A stretch of DNA of 7,460 nucleotides from Thermoplasmata archaeon (lineage in GTDB: Archaea; Thermoplasmatota; Thermoplasmata; Thermoplasmatales; Thermoplasmataceae), in contig JAKAAA010000053.1 of the NCBI GenBank assembly GCA_021797295.1, forward strand, positions 1 to 7,460, read 5' to 3'. Under the pieces are notes generated by a model. It was not told where the DNA came from, did no database searches, and saw only the letters and a program-made list of their open reading frames with translations. Shown here in pieces: positions 1-6,119 of the stretch; within the stretch, counting starts at the first letter, position 1; every line of letters begins with the position of its first letter. Both the position numbers and the translations under genes were made by a program.

Positions 1-1349
1 TGGCTCCCTCGCCATCGGGGCCACTGCATATCGGCCATTCCCGGATGGCAATTCTCAATGATGAATATGTAAAACGCTATGGCGGAAAACTTATACTGAG
101 AATTGAGGATACAAATCCGGCAAATATAGACCTAGATGCATATAAGCTTATACCGGAAGATCTGAAATGGCTCGGTGTAAGTGTTGGAGAGACCGTTATA
201 CAGTCTTCCAGAATGGAATTTTATTATTCAGAAGCTAGAAGGATGATTTCAGAAGGATATATGTATGCAATCGAGGAGAATCAGCAGGAATTCCATGATC
301 TTAAACTCAATAAAGTTCCTGTTAAGGAAAGGGATGCAGATCCATCTTACAGTCTTGAAAAATTTGACAGGATGATTTCTGGACATTATTCAGATGGACA
401 GGCTGCACTTGTAATGAAAACTGAAATAGATCACCCGAACCCCTCTGTAAGGGACTGGATAGCCTTCAGGATAAATACACACGAACATCCCCGCACAGGT
501 ACAAGATACGTTGCATATCCGACAATGAATTTCTCCGTTGCTGTTGATGATCACTACCTGGGACTCACGCACGTTATAAGAGGCATAGACCATCTTGTAA
601 ACACTGAAAAGCAGAAATATGTATTTAAATACAATAATTGGGATATTCCTGAATACTTCCATTACGGGTTTATAACAATTCCGGATACTATACTCAAAAC
701 AACAATAATAAAAGAGGGTATAAGGTCGGGGAAATATTCTGGATGGGATGATATACGCCTGGGCACACTGATAGCATTGAAAAAGAGGGGATACAATCCG
801 GAGACCTTCCGGAATTACTGGATAAGCTCAGGAATGAATAAAAACAACGCTACATTTTCATGGGAGATTTTCAATTCAATGGATCGTGAGATAATAGATA
901 ACGATACAGAAAGATATTCCTTTGTCCCGGAACCGGTGGTACAGCATATAAAAAATCCGGTGGAATTAAAAAGCCATTCCATGCTGCACCCACAGAATCC
1001 TGAAAGAGGATTCAGGGAATATACACTGGAGCCTGATGCAAGTATATACTTCCCTGCCATGGATATGATGGAAATCGCAGAGGGAGAAACAATAAGATTG
1101 AAGGATTTATGCGTTGCCAGAAAGGAGAACGGTAGAATAGTCTATTCAGATATTGAACCAAAAGAGAGGATTAAAATTATCCAGTGGGCGCCTGAAAATT
1201 CCACAGCAATTTCTGTATTCCATCCTGATGGCAGTGTTGATAGTGGCATGCTGGAACCGCTTGCAGCAGGAAAAAATAAGGTGATGCAGTTTGAGCGCTA
1301 TGGATACGTTAATTTAGAGGGAAACAAAGGTTATTTTCTCCATAAATAA
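1..1349 (+). CDS. gltX: Glutamyl-tRNA synthetase, archaeal type, 5' partial
   Basis: Class I aminoacyl-tRNA synthetase that attaches glutamate to tRNA in the cytoplasm. Archaeal enzymes of this type usually also charge tRNA-Gln, which an amidotransferase then corrects. The frame is open from base 3, before any start codon, and reads [12 protein letters not shown], so the HIGH motif (bases 27-38) is intact and the first ATG at 45 is internal. About 100 N-terminal residues are missing compared with the usual 550-570. Visible residues, counted from base 3: RIEDTNP at 33-39 (glutamate site), the [17 protein letters not shown] block of the catalytic core (from about 182), [19 protein letters not shown] after the KMSKS loop, and a C-terminal beta-barrel anticodon-binding region ending near [12 protein letters not shown]. 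Oddities: the KMSKS position reads LKTTI (bases 693-707), and the CxC...CPHR cysteines common in archaeal homologues are absent. The gene converges on the permease gene. Identity is secure; the unusual loop is described separately. Confidence 0.95.
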   Translation, partial: APSPSGPLHIGHSRMAILNDEYVKRYGGKLILRIEDTNPANIDLDAYKLIPEDLKWLGVSVGETVIQSSRMEFYYSEARRMISEGYMYAIEENQQEFHDLKLNKVPVKERDADPSYSLEKFDRMISGHYSDGQAALVMKTEIDHPNPSVRDWIAFRINTHEHPRTGTRYVAYPTMNFSVAVDDHYLGLTHVIRGIDHLVNTEKQKYVFKYNNWDIPEYFHYGFITIPDTILKTTIIKEGIRSGKYSGWDDIRLGTLIALKKRGYNPETFRNYWISSGMNKNNATFSWEIFNSMDREIIDNDTERYSFVPEPVVQHIKNPVELKSHSMLHPQNPERGFREYTLEPDASIYFPAMDMMEIAEGETIRLKDLCVARKENGRIVYSDIEPKERIKIIQWAPENSTAISVFHPDGSVDSGMLEPLAAGKNKVMQFERYGYVNLEGNKGYFLHK

Positions 1350-1410
1350 ATTTAAAATTCATAGTGAAATTATATACAACATTCTAGATATATAGTATGG
1401 TAGAATATAT

Positions 1411-1420
1411 AAAAAAGAAA
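1411..1420 (-). terminator. Oligo-T terminator of the permease gene
   Basis: On the minus strand the 82-bp convergent gap gives TTTCTTTTTT about a dozen bases past the permease stop codon. There is no clear stem before it, which fits archaeal intrinsic termination at oligo-T tracts. For gltX on the plus strand the first T-run is only a five-base tract at 1435-1439, inside the end of the permease gene. Confidence 0.45.
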
Positions 1421-1431
1421 ATTTAAAATTA

Positions 1432-2877
1432 TTATTTTTCTGTCTCGTTCATCATTCTTTCTATCATGCTGCTTCCCAAACTGTTCCTGTAACCTTTGTA
1501 TATAACGTATCCCGCAGAAAATACTACTATGATAACAGCAATCAAAACAAATGCGAAATATGGCTCGACAAAGTTGCTGATCACACCATCATAAAATGCA
1601 TAGGCAAATATTCCCAGCCCGAATGCCGGTGCGAGTATACTTGCAAACAGTTTTCTCATAAATGATACCTTGATTCCGGATCTCCTGTAATAGAAATACA
1701 GGGAAACATCGGGAATTCCATGGTGGAAATACCATAATATTGTGGCAGCAGTGTAGGGTGCAAAGGCTACATAAAATAGCGAGGTCTCATTATATCCATA
1801 AACAGGTATCATTACAGCCAGAACTATTACCGTCATTGCGGCAGCTATTATAAAATTGACCAGGGCCGCATTGGCCGGTGTCTTGGTCGGGGATAATTTA
1901 GCAAGCCATTTACTTTTTATGAAGTTGTCCCTTGATAATGAATAAAGGAGCCTTGCCTGAGCCCCTGAAGCACCTATTATATTACTACTGAAATAAAATG
2001 GTACATATATAAAGGCCAGGAATAGAACTCCTATTTTTCCAATGAATGAGATATACGAAGTAATTAAGGGTAGTGGTGATCCCGATAACGCTGTAATATT
2101 AGGATAAGCTGCAAGTTCTGAATATATACTCACGGAACCAATAACTGTAGCCAGTAATACTCCGATGATGATTGAACGCCAGAGTACTTTTTTGGGTTTA
2201 ATTCCCTCCTCAGAAAAGAATAAACCATTGCCATATGCCTCAAACGTTAGGAATCCAGATACCGCAGCACCCAGTCCAATGCCGGCAAATCCAGTGGGAG
2301 AAGATGATGGATTTAAATAAGCTATAGAATTGTTATGGGTTGTTAGTATAACATAAACAGCTGCCGCAAGCATAACAGCTACCTGTGCCCATACACTTAT
2401 TTCAATAATCTTTGCCAGATTTCTGACCTGATATTTTGCACCCACATACATAACGAAAACCGTGATCAGTGCTATTATAGGTACAAGCACAAATGGTAAC
2501 AATATACCGTATACAATGTATATAGCCACAAGCATTATCTCTGCGGTTATCAATCCATTACCCACCTGTAAAAATGAATAATATGCATAATTGAGCACCG
2601 CGGTAAATTTTCCCACTGCCTTGCCGAATCCCATCTCTGCAAGTCCGTAGTATCCACCTGCGAACGGGGCCAATCTTGTATATTCCATAATAGGAATAGA
2701 CATAAGAAGAACCACTACCAGGCCGAGAAGGCCGACGTAAATTGCAGCGCCTCCTGCATAATCTATATAGCCACCGGCTACGGAAATTGCAAATCCATAA
2801 ACAAATACACCGGACATTGTCAGCGTTATAAAACGCCTTAAGGGTATGGAATTTGTGTTAAGAGTTTCTGACTCCAT
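1432..2877 (-). CDS. APC-superfamily amino acid/polyamine permease
   Basis: Predicted secondary transporter of the cytoplasmic membrane with 481 residues and about twelve hydrophobic helices, the normal size for the amino acid-polyamine-organocation superfamily. Helices lie roughly at 19-38, 44-64, 92-112, 113-145 (two), 156-178, 198-218, 233-253, 280-302, 334-358, 365-384, 409-428 and 438-460. Family signatures seen: PFAGGYYGLAEMGFGKAVG after helix 2; GFLTFEAYGNGLFFSEEGIKPKK, the helix-6 segment followed by the conserved EE-x(3)-P loop; and GAQARLLYSLSRDNFIK with TKTPANAALV in the helix 8-9 loop. The glycine-rich AISVAGG in helix 1 matches the substrate-binding break of the LeuT fold. Substrate cannot be told from sequence; an amino acid is likely, exchanged or coupled to protons in an acidophile. 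The ATG at 2877 is chosen because a TATA box lies 22-29 bp upstream, as for a leaderless message. Monocistronic; convergent with gltX. Confidence 0.9.
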   Translation of the reverse strand: MESETLNTNSIPLRRFITLTMSGVFVYGFAISVAGGYIDYAGGAAIYVGLLGLVVVLLMSIPIMEYTRLAPFAGGYYGLAEMGFGKAVGKFTAVLNYAYYSFLQVGNGLITAEIMLVAIYIVYGILLPFVLVPIIALITVFVMYVGAKYQVRNLAKIIEISVWAQVAVMLAAAVYVILTTHNNSIAYLNPSSSPTGFAGIGLGAAVSGFLTFEAYGNGLFFSEEGIKPKKVLWRSIIIGVLLATVIGSVSIYSELAAYPNITALSGSPLPLITSYISFIGKIGVLFLAFIYVPFYFSSNIIGASGAQARLLYSLSRDNFIKSKWLAKLSPTKTPANAALVNFIIAAAMTVIVLAVMIPVYGYNETSLFYVAFAPYTAATILWYFHHGIPDVSLYFYYRRSGIKVSFMRKLFASILAPAFGLGIFAYAFYDGVISNFVEPYFAFVLIAVIIVVFSAGYVIYKGYRNSLGSSMIERMMNETEK

Positions 2878-2898
2878 AAAAGTTGTAATAATATATAA

Positions 2899-2906
2899 TA
2901 TATAAA
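2899..2906 (-). promoter_or_regulatory. TATA box of the permease gene (leaderless)
   Basis: Reads TTTATATA on the minus strand, centred about 26 bp before the A of the permease ATG at 2877. That spacing places transcription start at or within a base or two of the start codon. No Shine-Dalgarno sequence precedes the ATG, so a leaderless mRNA is inferred. Overlapping TATA-like sequences upstream make the exact choice uncertain. Confidence 0.55.
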
Positions 2907-2935
2907 TATATGTATAAATATATAGTTATAAATAT
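2901..2935. repeat. Three direct copies of TATAAATAT upstream of the permease
   Basis: TATAAATAT occurs at 2901-2909, 2913-2921 and 2927-2935, with start-to-start steps of 12 and 14 bp. The first copy overlaps the proposed TATA box. They could be alternative TATA elements giving staggered starts, a regulator-binding array, or chance in a very AT-rich stretch. The longer form TGTATAAATA occurs at 2911-2920 and again at 3057-3066 upstream of the 79-residue gene. Confidence 0.4.
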
Positions 2936-2959
2936 TAAATTAATAAAGTATGTATTATA

Positions 2960-2990
2960 TTTGTCATATTTAATTTTGTGCATTGACAAA
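2960..2990. repeat. Inverted repeat TTTGTCA-N17-TGACAAA
   Basis: Perfect 7-bp arms at 2960-2966 and 2984-2990, centred about 98 bp upstream of the permease ATG and 141 bp upstream of the 79-residue gene. Centre-to-centre arm spacing is 24 bp, close to two helical turns plus a few bases. It could be a split operator; a hairpin with a 17-base loop is less likely. No coding region covers it. Confidence 0.35.
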
Positions 2991-3048
2991 GACAAGAGAT
3001 GGGCATACTAAAATAATTTGAATTATCCATAATTATTAATTTTTCTCC

Positions 3049-3064
3049 TTTATACGTGTATAAA
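3049..3064. promoter_or_regulatory. 16-bp palindrome, candidate operator of the 79-residue gene
   Basis: TTTATACGTGTATAAA: two perfect 7-bp arms around a central GT, lying 52-67 bp before the ATG at 3116. The right arm overlaps a TATA-like TATAAATA (3059-3066), so a bound dimer would block TBP. A second TATA-like element, TTATAAAA, lies at 3071-3078; starting from either would give a leader of roughly 15-30 bases. Symmetry this tight suggests a homodimeric regulator site, but AT-rich DNA makes chance palindromes fairly common. Confidence 0.4.
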
Positions 3065-3115
3065 TACATATTATAAAACGAAAAATCATAAGTTCTAAGT
3101 TGAACTATAGATATT

Positions 3116-3355
3116 ATGAAAACTGACGATCAGAGAAATGTTATATGCGGTGGTGACCCGGAAAACTATCTCAAAGCTTATCTAAAGGGTCTTTATTTTG
3201 ATCTGGATGATGGAGAGGAAATTAGGATAATATTCCTTTCTGAAAAATTCCCGTTTAATGATGAAAAGTTCGGGCAGATGGTCAATGCTGCGAAATTAAA
3301 ACTTTCTGATTATAAAGACAGTGGAAAGGAAAAAGAATTAATTGTTAAAAAATAA
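3116..3355 (+). CDS. Small protein, possibly divergent Alba-like
   Basis: Unnamed 79-residue cytoplasmic protein with no signal peptide or membrane segment. Predicted order: strand (RNVICGG, 7-13), helix (DPENYLKAYLKGLYFD, 14-29), strand (EEIRIIFLS, 34-42), helix (NDEKFGQMVNAAKLKL, 48-63) and a last strand (KELIVKK). This order and length resemble Alba (Sac10b), which starts with strand-GKKP-x-x-NY-helix, then a strand leading into an ARG-x-AISKA loop. Here PENY follows a glycine, as in Alba, but the ARG-x-AISKA loop and the two DNA-binding lysines are missing. Function is therefore open: a degenerate Alba paralogue is my best guess, at low confidence. The ATG has no Shine-Dalgarno sequence. 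The stop codon is one base from the stop of the convergent 230-residue gene, whose N-terminus carries a related G-x-x-P-D-N-Y-I-K segment. The frame is judged real because it fills the space neatly and codes for a plausible globular protein. Confidence 0.7.
   Translation: MKTDDQRNVICGGDPENYLKAYLKGLYFDLDDGEEIRIIFLSEKFPFNDEKFGQMVNAAKLKLSDYKDSGKEKELIVKK
3347..3352 (-). terminator. Oligo-T tract ending the 230-residue gene
   Basis: Six T residues on the minus strand begin five bases past the TGA stop (3357-3359). A second five-T tract lies at 3330-3334. Both fall inside the last codons of the convergent 79-residue gene, so the two transcripts must overlap at their 3' ends. Confidence 0.35.
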
Positions 3356-3356
3356 T

Positions 3357-4049
3357 TCAAACTTTGCCCGAATCGGTTCCCAGTTCAGTTGCGATCCTGT
3401 AAAGAAATAAATGGTCATCACCACCCTGGGTAATGCCGCAACAGTGTTTTTTATTAAAACTTAATCTGAAAATTTTCAATCTATTATAAACCATGACTCT
3501 ATTAATAATTTCTTTTCCGAATGAAATAGTTTCAAGGAATGATTCTGTTTCCCTTGATATTTCAGCATCTATGATAAAATAAGAATTCACCGGTATAATA
3601 TCGTCGTAATAGTTATTGTCATCATTATAATTTCTGATAAACTTGAATTTATCCTCCATATGGACTGATGCTGCAAGAATATGCTTAATCGAGCATGTGT
3701 TGAATATTCTCACCCTTACATTTCCCTCTTTACCGGCAAAATAGTTTTTATCAGCAATAAAAATATAGGCTTTTTTATTCCTTACCTCTATCCTGTTGAA
3801 TCCCAGATGTCCATAGCTATCATAGACAAATCCTAATGAAAGGTAGTCAACTTTGTTCACCGAATCATGCAGCAATGGCAAATGTTTGACACCGTGAAAA
3901 ATATGCTTGAATTTAAGATCAACTCTGCGGATATCAGGCAGAGTATTTCTGCTGTTTACCTCCATGATTTTTTTTATATAATTGTCAGGATTTTTTCCAG
4001 TGAAAATTCCTGTTTCTATATCCCAGCCATTTGAAATAATGTGTTCCAT
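3357..4049 (-). CDS. Hypothetical protein, 230 residues
   Basis: I do not recognise this protein. It is soluble, with no signal peptide or membrane helix, and rich in aromatic residues and in Asn, Ile and Lys. Visible parts: an N-terminal segment TGIFTGKNPDNYIKKIMEV (13-31) like the strand-GKKP-x-x-NY-helix opening of Alba, with one residue fewer between P and NY; several alternating beta strands (RVDLKFKHIF 42-51, YLSLGFVYD 69-77, NRIEVRNKKAYIFIAD 85-100, VRVRIFN 111-117); an acidic, asparagine-rich linker (NYNDDNNYYDD 140-150); a strand YFIIDAEIS (157-165); and a C-terminal CCGITQGGDDHLFLYRIATEL (203-223). Start: the ATG at 4049 has a weak AT-rich TATA-like site, GTTTTATTG at 4076-4068, about 24 bp upstream, suiting a leaderless message. 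It is divergent from gyrB with 117 bp between start codons and convergent with the 79-residue gene. The intact 230-codon frame supports a real gene, probably lineage-specific. Confidence 0.75.
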   Translation of the reverse strand: MEHIISNGWDIETGIFTGKNPDNYIKKIMEVNSRNTLPDIRRVDLKFKHIFHGVKHLPLLHDSVNKVDYLSLGFVYDSYGHLGFNRIEVRNKKAYIFIADKNYFAGKEGNVRVRIFNTCSIKHILAASVHMEDKFKFIRNYNDDNNYYDDIIPVNSYFIIDAEISRETESFLETISFGKEIINRVMVYNRLKIFRLSFNKKHCCGITQGGDDHLFLYRIATELGTDSGKV

Positions 4050-4087
4050 TTATCTTCATTGATTACGCAATAAAACATTTTTCTATG

Positions 4088-4110
4088 CAGAAAAATCAAT
4101 AATTTTGCTG
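4088..4110. promoter_or_regulatory. Imperfect palindrome between divergent promoters
   Basis: CAGAAAAAT (4088-4096) and ATTTTGCTG (4102-4110) are inverted copies matching at 8 of 9 positions, separated by 5 bp. The centre at about 4099 is 50 bp from the 230-residue gene start and 68 bp from the gyrB start, so one dimeric regulator could act on both. Seen directly; an operator role is inference. Confidence 0.35.
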
Positions 4111-4127
4111 ATTAATCCAATATGGAC

Positions 4128-4145
4128 AAAACCTTATAATTATAT
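4128..4145 (+). promoter_or_regulatory. BRE/TATA promoter of the gyrase operon
   Basis: A purine-rich AAAACC (4128-4133), suitable as a TFB recognition element, is followed directly by TTATAATTATAT (4134-4145). The TATA centre is about 27 bp before the ATG at 4167 and only about 18 bp before the upstream TTG at 4158. Archaeal transcription starts about 25 bp after the TATA centre, so this promoter makes a leaderless message starting at or near the ATG and would leave the TTG out. Confidence 0.6.
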
Positions 4146-4166
4146 GTTGTATTATACTTGGATACT

Positions 4167-6110
4167 ATGGATAAAGCAATGGATAATTATGATGCATCAC
4201 AGATACAGATTCTAGAGGGACTCAAAGCAGTAAGAAAAGTTCCAGGTATGTATATAGGATCAACCGGGCCGGAAGGACTTCACCATATGGTATATGAGGT
4301 TGTGGATAACTGTATAGATGAGGCCATGGCAGGTTATGGATCAGATATAAATATAGTCATATACAAAGACGGTTCGCTGTCAGTTGAAGATGATGGAAGG
4401 GGAATTCCGGTAGACATACACCCGAAGTATAAGAGGCCAGGATTGGAAATAGTCATGACAGAGCTTCATAGTGGGGCTAAATTTGATAAGAAAGTGTATA
4501 AGGTTACGGGAGGACTTCACGGCGTCGGCGTCCATGTAGTGAATGCACTGTCAGAGAACCTTATAGCACTGGTAAAAAAGGATGGAAAATTATACTATGA
4601 AAAGTTCAGGCAGGGCGTACCCGCTTCGGGATTGAAGGTACTTGACAGGTCTGAACAGTCAGATGATCCGGAAATCAGCAATATTGAATTGAAATACCCT
4701 GAACACGGTACGGTAATCAAATTTTTTCCGGATGCAACAATATTCGACAGTATTGATTTTTCATATCAGACAATTTCACAGAGGATAATGGATCTGGCCT
4801 TTCTGAATCCAAACATCACCATAGAGCTAACTGACCAGCGCTCCGGTAAGCATGAAAAATTCCACTTTGAGGGAGGTCTGGTTGAATATGTCCAGTTCCT
4901 GGATCAGGGGAAAGAGCCGGTAAACAGGGAACCAATATACTGCCATGAGGTCTACAAGGATTATGTTGTGGAATTTGCATTGCAGTATACAGATAGTATC
5001 AGCAGCATAGAAGAGAGCTTCGTCAACAATATTAAAACCCCTGAAGGAGGAACGCACATGACAGGGTTCCATACCGGGCTTTCAAGGGCAGTTCTGGATT
5101 ATGCAAAATCGAAGAATCTAGTAAAAGGGGTAACAGCGCTTACAGGGGATGACACCAGGGAAGGCCTTACTTCAGTGATACATGTTAAAATGTTCAATCC
5201 CCAGTTCGAGGGACAGACCAAGGAAAAACTCGGGAACTCCGTGGTGAAAAGCATAGTATCTTCCATTACTGAAAAATATCTGAAAGATTACTTTGAATCA
5301 TACCCGCCGGTAGCGGATTTAATCATTAAGAGGATACTCGCAGCAGCTGCGGCAAGGGAAGCATCAAGGAAGGCAAAGGAGCTCGTCAGGAGAAAGACTG
5401 CACTGGAAAGCGGAACACTTCCGGGAAAACTGGCTGACTGTTCATCCAATGATTCTGACCAAACAGAAGTCTACATAGTGGAGGGAGATTCTGCAGGGGG
5501 TTCAGCAAAGCAGGCAAGAAACAGGGAATATCAGGCAATACTTCCTCTGAGAGGAAAAATATTGAACGTTGAAAAATCCAATGATAATAAGGCACTGGAG
5601 AATGAGGAAATTAAGAATCTTATAACTGCTATAGGGACAAACATCAAGGACAAGTTTGATTTAACAAATCTCCGTTACGGCAAAATCATTATAATGACCG
5701 ATGCCGATGTTGACGGTGCGCATATAAGAACACTGCTTTTGACATTCTTCTACAGATTCATGAATGAGCTTATACAGGGAGGACATGTGTACTTTGCCCA
5801 GCCGCCATTATTCCGCGTCCAGAAGGGCAGTGAAATAGTCTATGTTTTCAGCGAGGATGAGAAGGATAAAGAGGTTGCTAGAATGGGGAAGAATGTGGTA
5901 ATCCAGAGGTTCAAGGGTCTGGGAGAAATGAATCCTGAACAGCTATGGGAAACCACAATGAATCCTGAAACCAGAAAACTGGTGCAGGTGAGCATAGAAG
6001 ACGCATTATACGCGGATCAGCTGTTCAACATTCTCATGGGGGAGAAAGTTGAACCCAGAAGGAAATTCATAGAGGAGAACGCAAGGTACGTCCAGAATCT
6101 TGATATATAG
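4167..6110 (+). CDS. gyrB: DNA gyrase subunit B
   Basis: ATPase subunit of DNA gyrase, the type IIA topoisomerase that introduces negative supercoils as an A2B2 tetramer. From the ATG at 4167 it has 647 residues, the short form found in Bacillus (about 640), without the C-terminal insertion of the 804-residue E. coli protein. GHKL ATPase domain: YEVVDN with catalytic E44 and N48, EDDGRGIP with D75, GGLHGVGV 115-122. Transducer: QTK loop 350-352. TOPRIM: VEGDSAGGSAKQ with E440 and TDADVDGAH with D512, D514 and D516. C-terminal RFKGLGEMNPEQLWETTM 581-598. All metal and ATP residues are present, so it should be active. Substitutions near the nucleotide site: V25 for the usual Arg in AVRKRPG, A104 in SGAKFD, H123 in GVGVHVVNALS, and K138 at the E. 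coli R136 coumarin position. An in-frame TTG at 4158 would add three residues but is disfavoured by promoter spacing. First gene of a gyrB-gyrA operon. Confidence 0.97.
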   Translation: MDKAMDNYDASQIQILEGLKAVRKVPGMYIGSTGPEGLHHMVYEVVDNCIDEAMAGYGSDINIVIYKDGSLSVEDDGRGIPVDIHPKYKRPGLEIVMTELHSGAKFDKKVYKVTGGLHGVGVHVVNALSENLIALVKKDGKLYYEKFRQGVPASGLKVLDRSEQSDDPEISNIELKYPEHGTVIKFFPDATIFDSIDFSYQTISQRIMDLAFLNPNITIELTDQRSGKHEKFHFEGGLVEYVQFLDQGKEPVNREPIYCHEVYKDYVVEFALQYTDSISSIEESFVNNIKTPEGGTHMTGFHTGLSRAVLDYAKSKNLVKGVTALTGDDTREGLTSVIHVKMFNPQFEGQTKEKLGNSVVKSIVSSITEKYLKDYFESYPPVADLIIKRILAAAAAREASRKAKELVRRKTALESGTLPGKLADCSSNDSDQTEVYIVEGDSAGGSAKQARNREYQAILPLRGKILNVEKSNDNKALENEEIKNLITAIGTNIKDKFDLTNLRYGKIIIMTDADVDGAHIRTLLLTFFYRFMNELIQGGHVYFAQPPLFRVQKGSEIVYVFSEDEKDKEVARMGKNVVIQRFKGLGEMNPEQLWETTMNPETRKLVQVSIEDALYADQLFNILMGEKVEPRRKFIEENARYVQNLDI

Positions 6111-6114
6111 GTGA
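6110..6114 (+). promoter_or_regulatory. Shine-Dalgarno site of gyrA
   Basis: GGTGA overlaps the last base of the gyrB stop codon and ends five bases before the gyrA ATG at 6120. It complements the archaeal 16S rRNA tail. It is the only clear ribosome binding site in the window and fits an internal operon gene, whereas the first genes here appear leaderless. It supports translational coupling of the two subunits. Confidence 0.65.
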
Positions 6115-6119
6115 AATAA

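Noticed and set aside
45..47. ATG at 45 as the start of gltX
   Set aside because: The frame is open upstream and encodes the HIGH motif before this codon, so the gene starts outside the window.
1350..1431. Hairpin terminator between gltX and the permease
   Set aside because: No convincing stem; only AT-rich sequence and oligo-T tracts are visible.
2980..3010. Possible small RNA in the slightly less AT-rich part of the permease upstream region
   Set aside because: No C/D or H/ACA box pattern, no stable stem apart from the 7-bp inverted repeat, and no terminator nearby.
3420..3580. Archaeal-eukaryotic primase-like reading of the 230-residue protein (YFIIDAEIS followed by a CCGITQGGDDHLF segment)
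   Set aside because: The acidic pair reads D-A-E rather than D-x-D and no S-G-x-G-x-H motif follows, so the resemblance is too weak to call.
4158..4160. TTG as the gyrB start codon
   Set aside because: It lies only about 18 bp after the TATA centre and has no Shine-Dalgarno site; the ATG at 4167 fits leaderless spacing and still contains the whole conserved protein.
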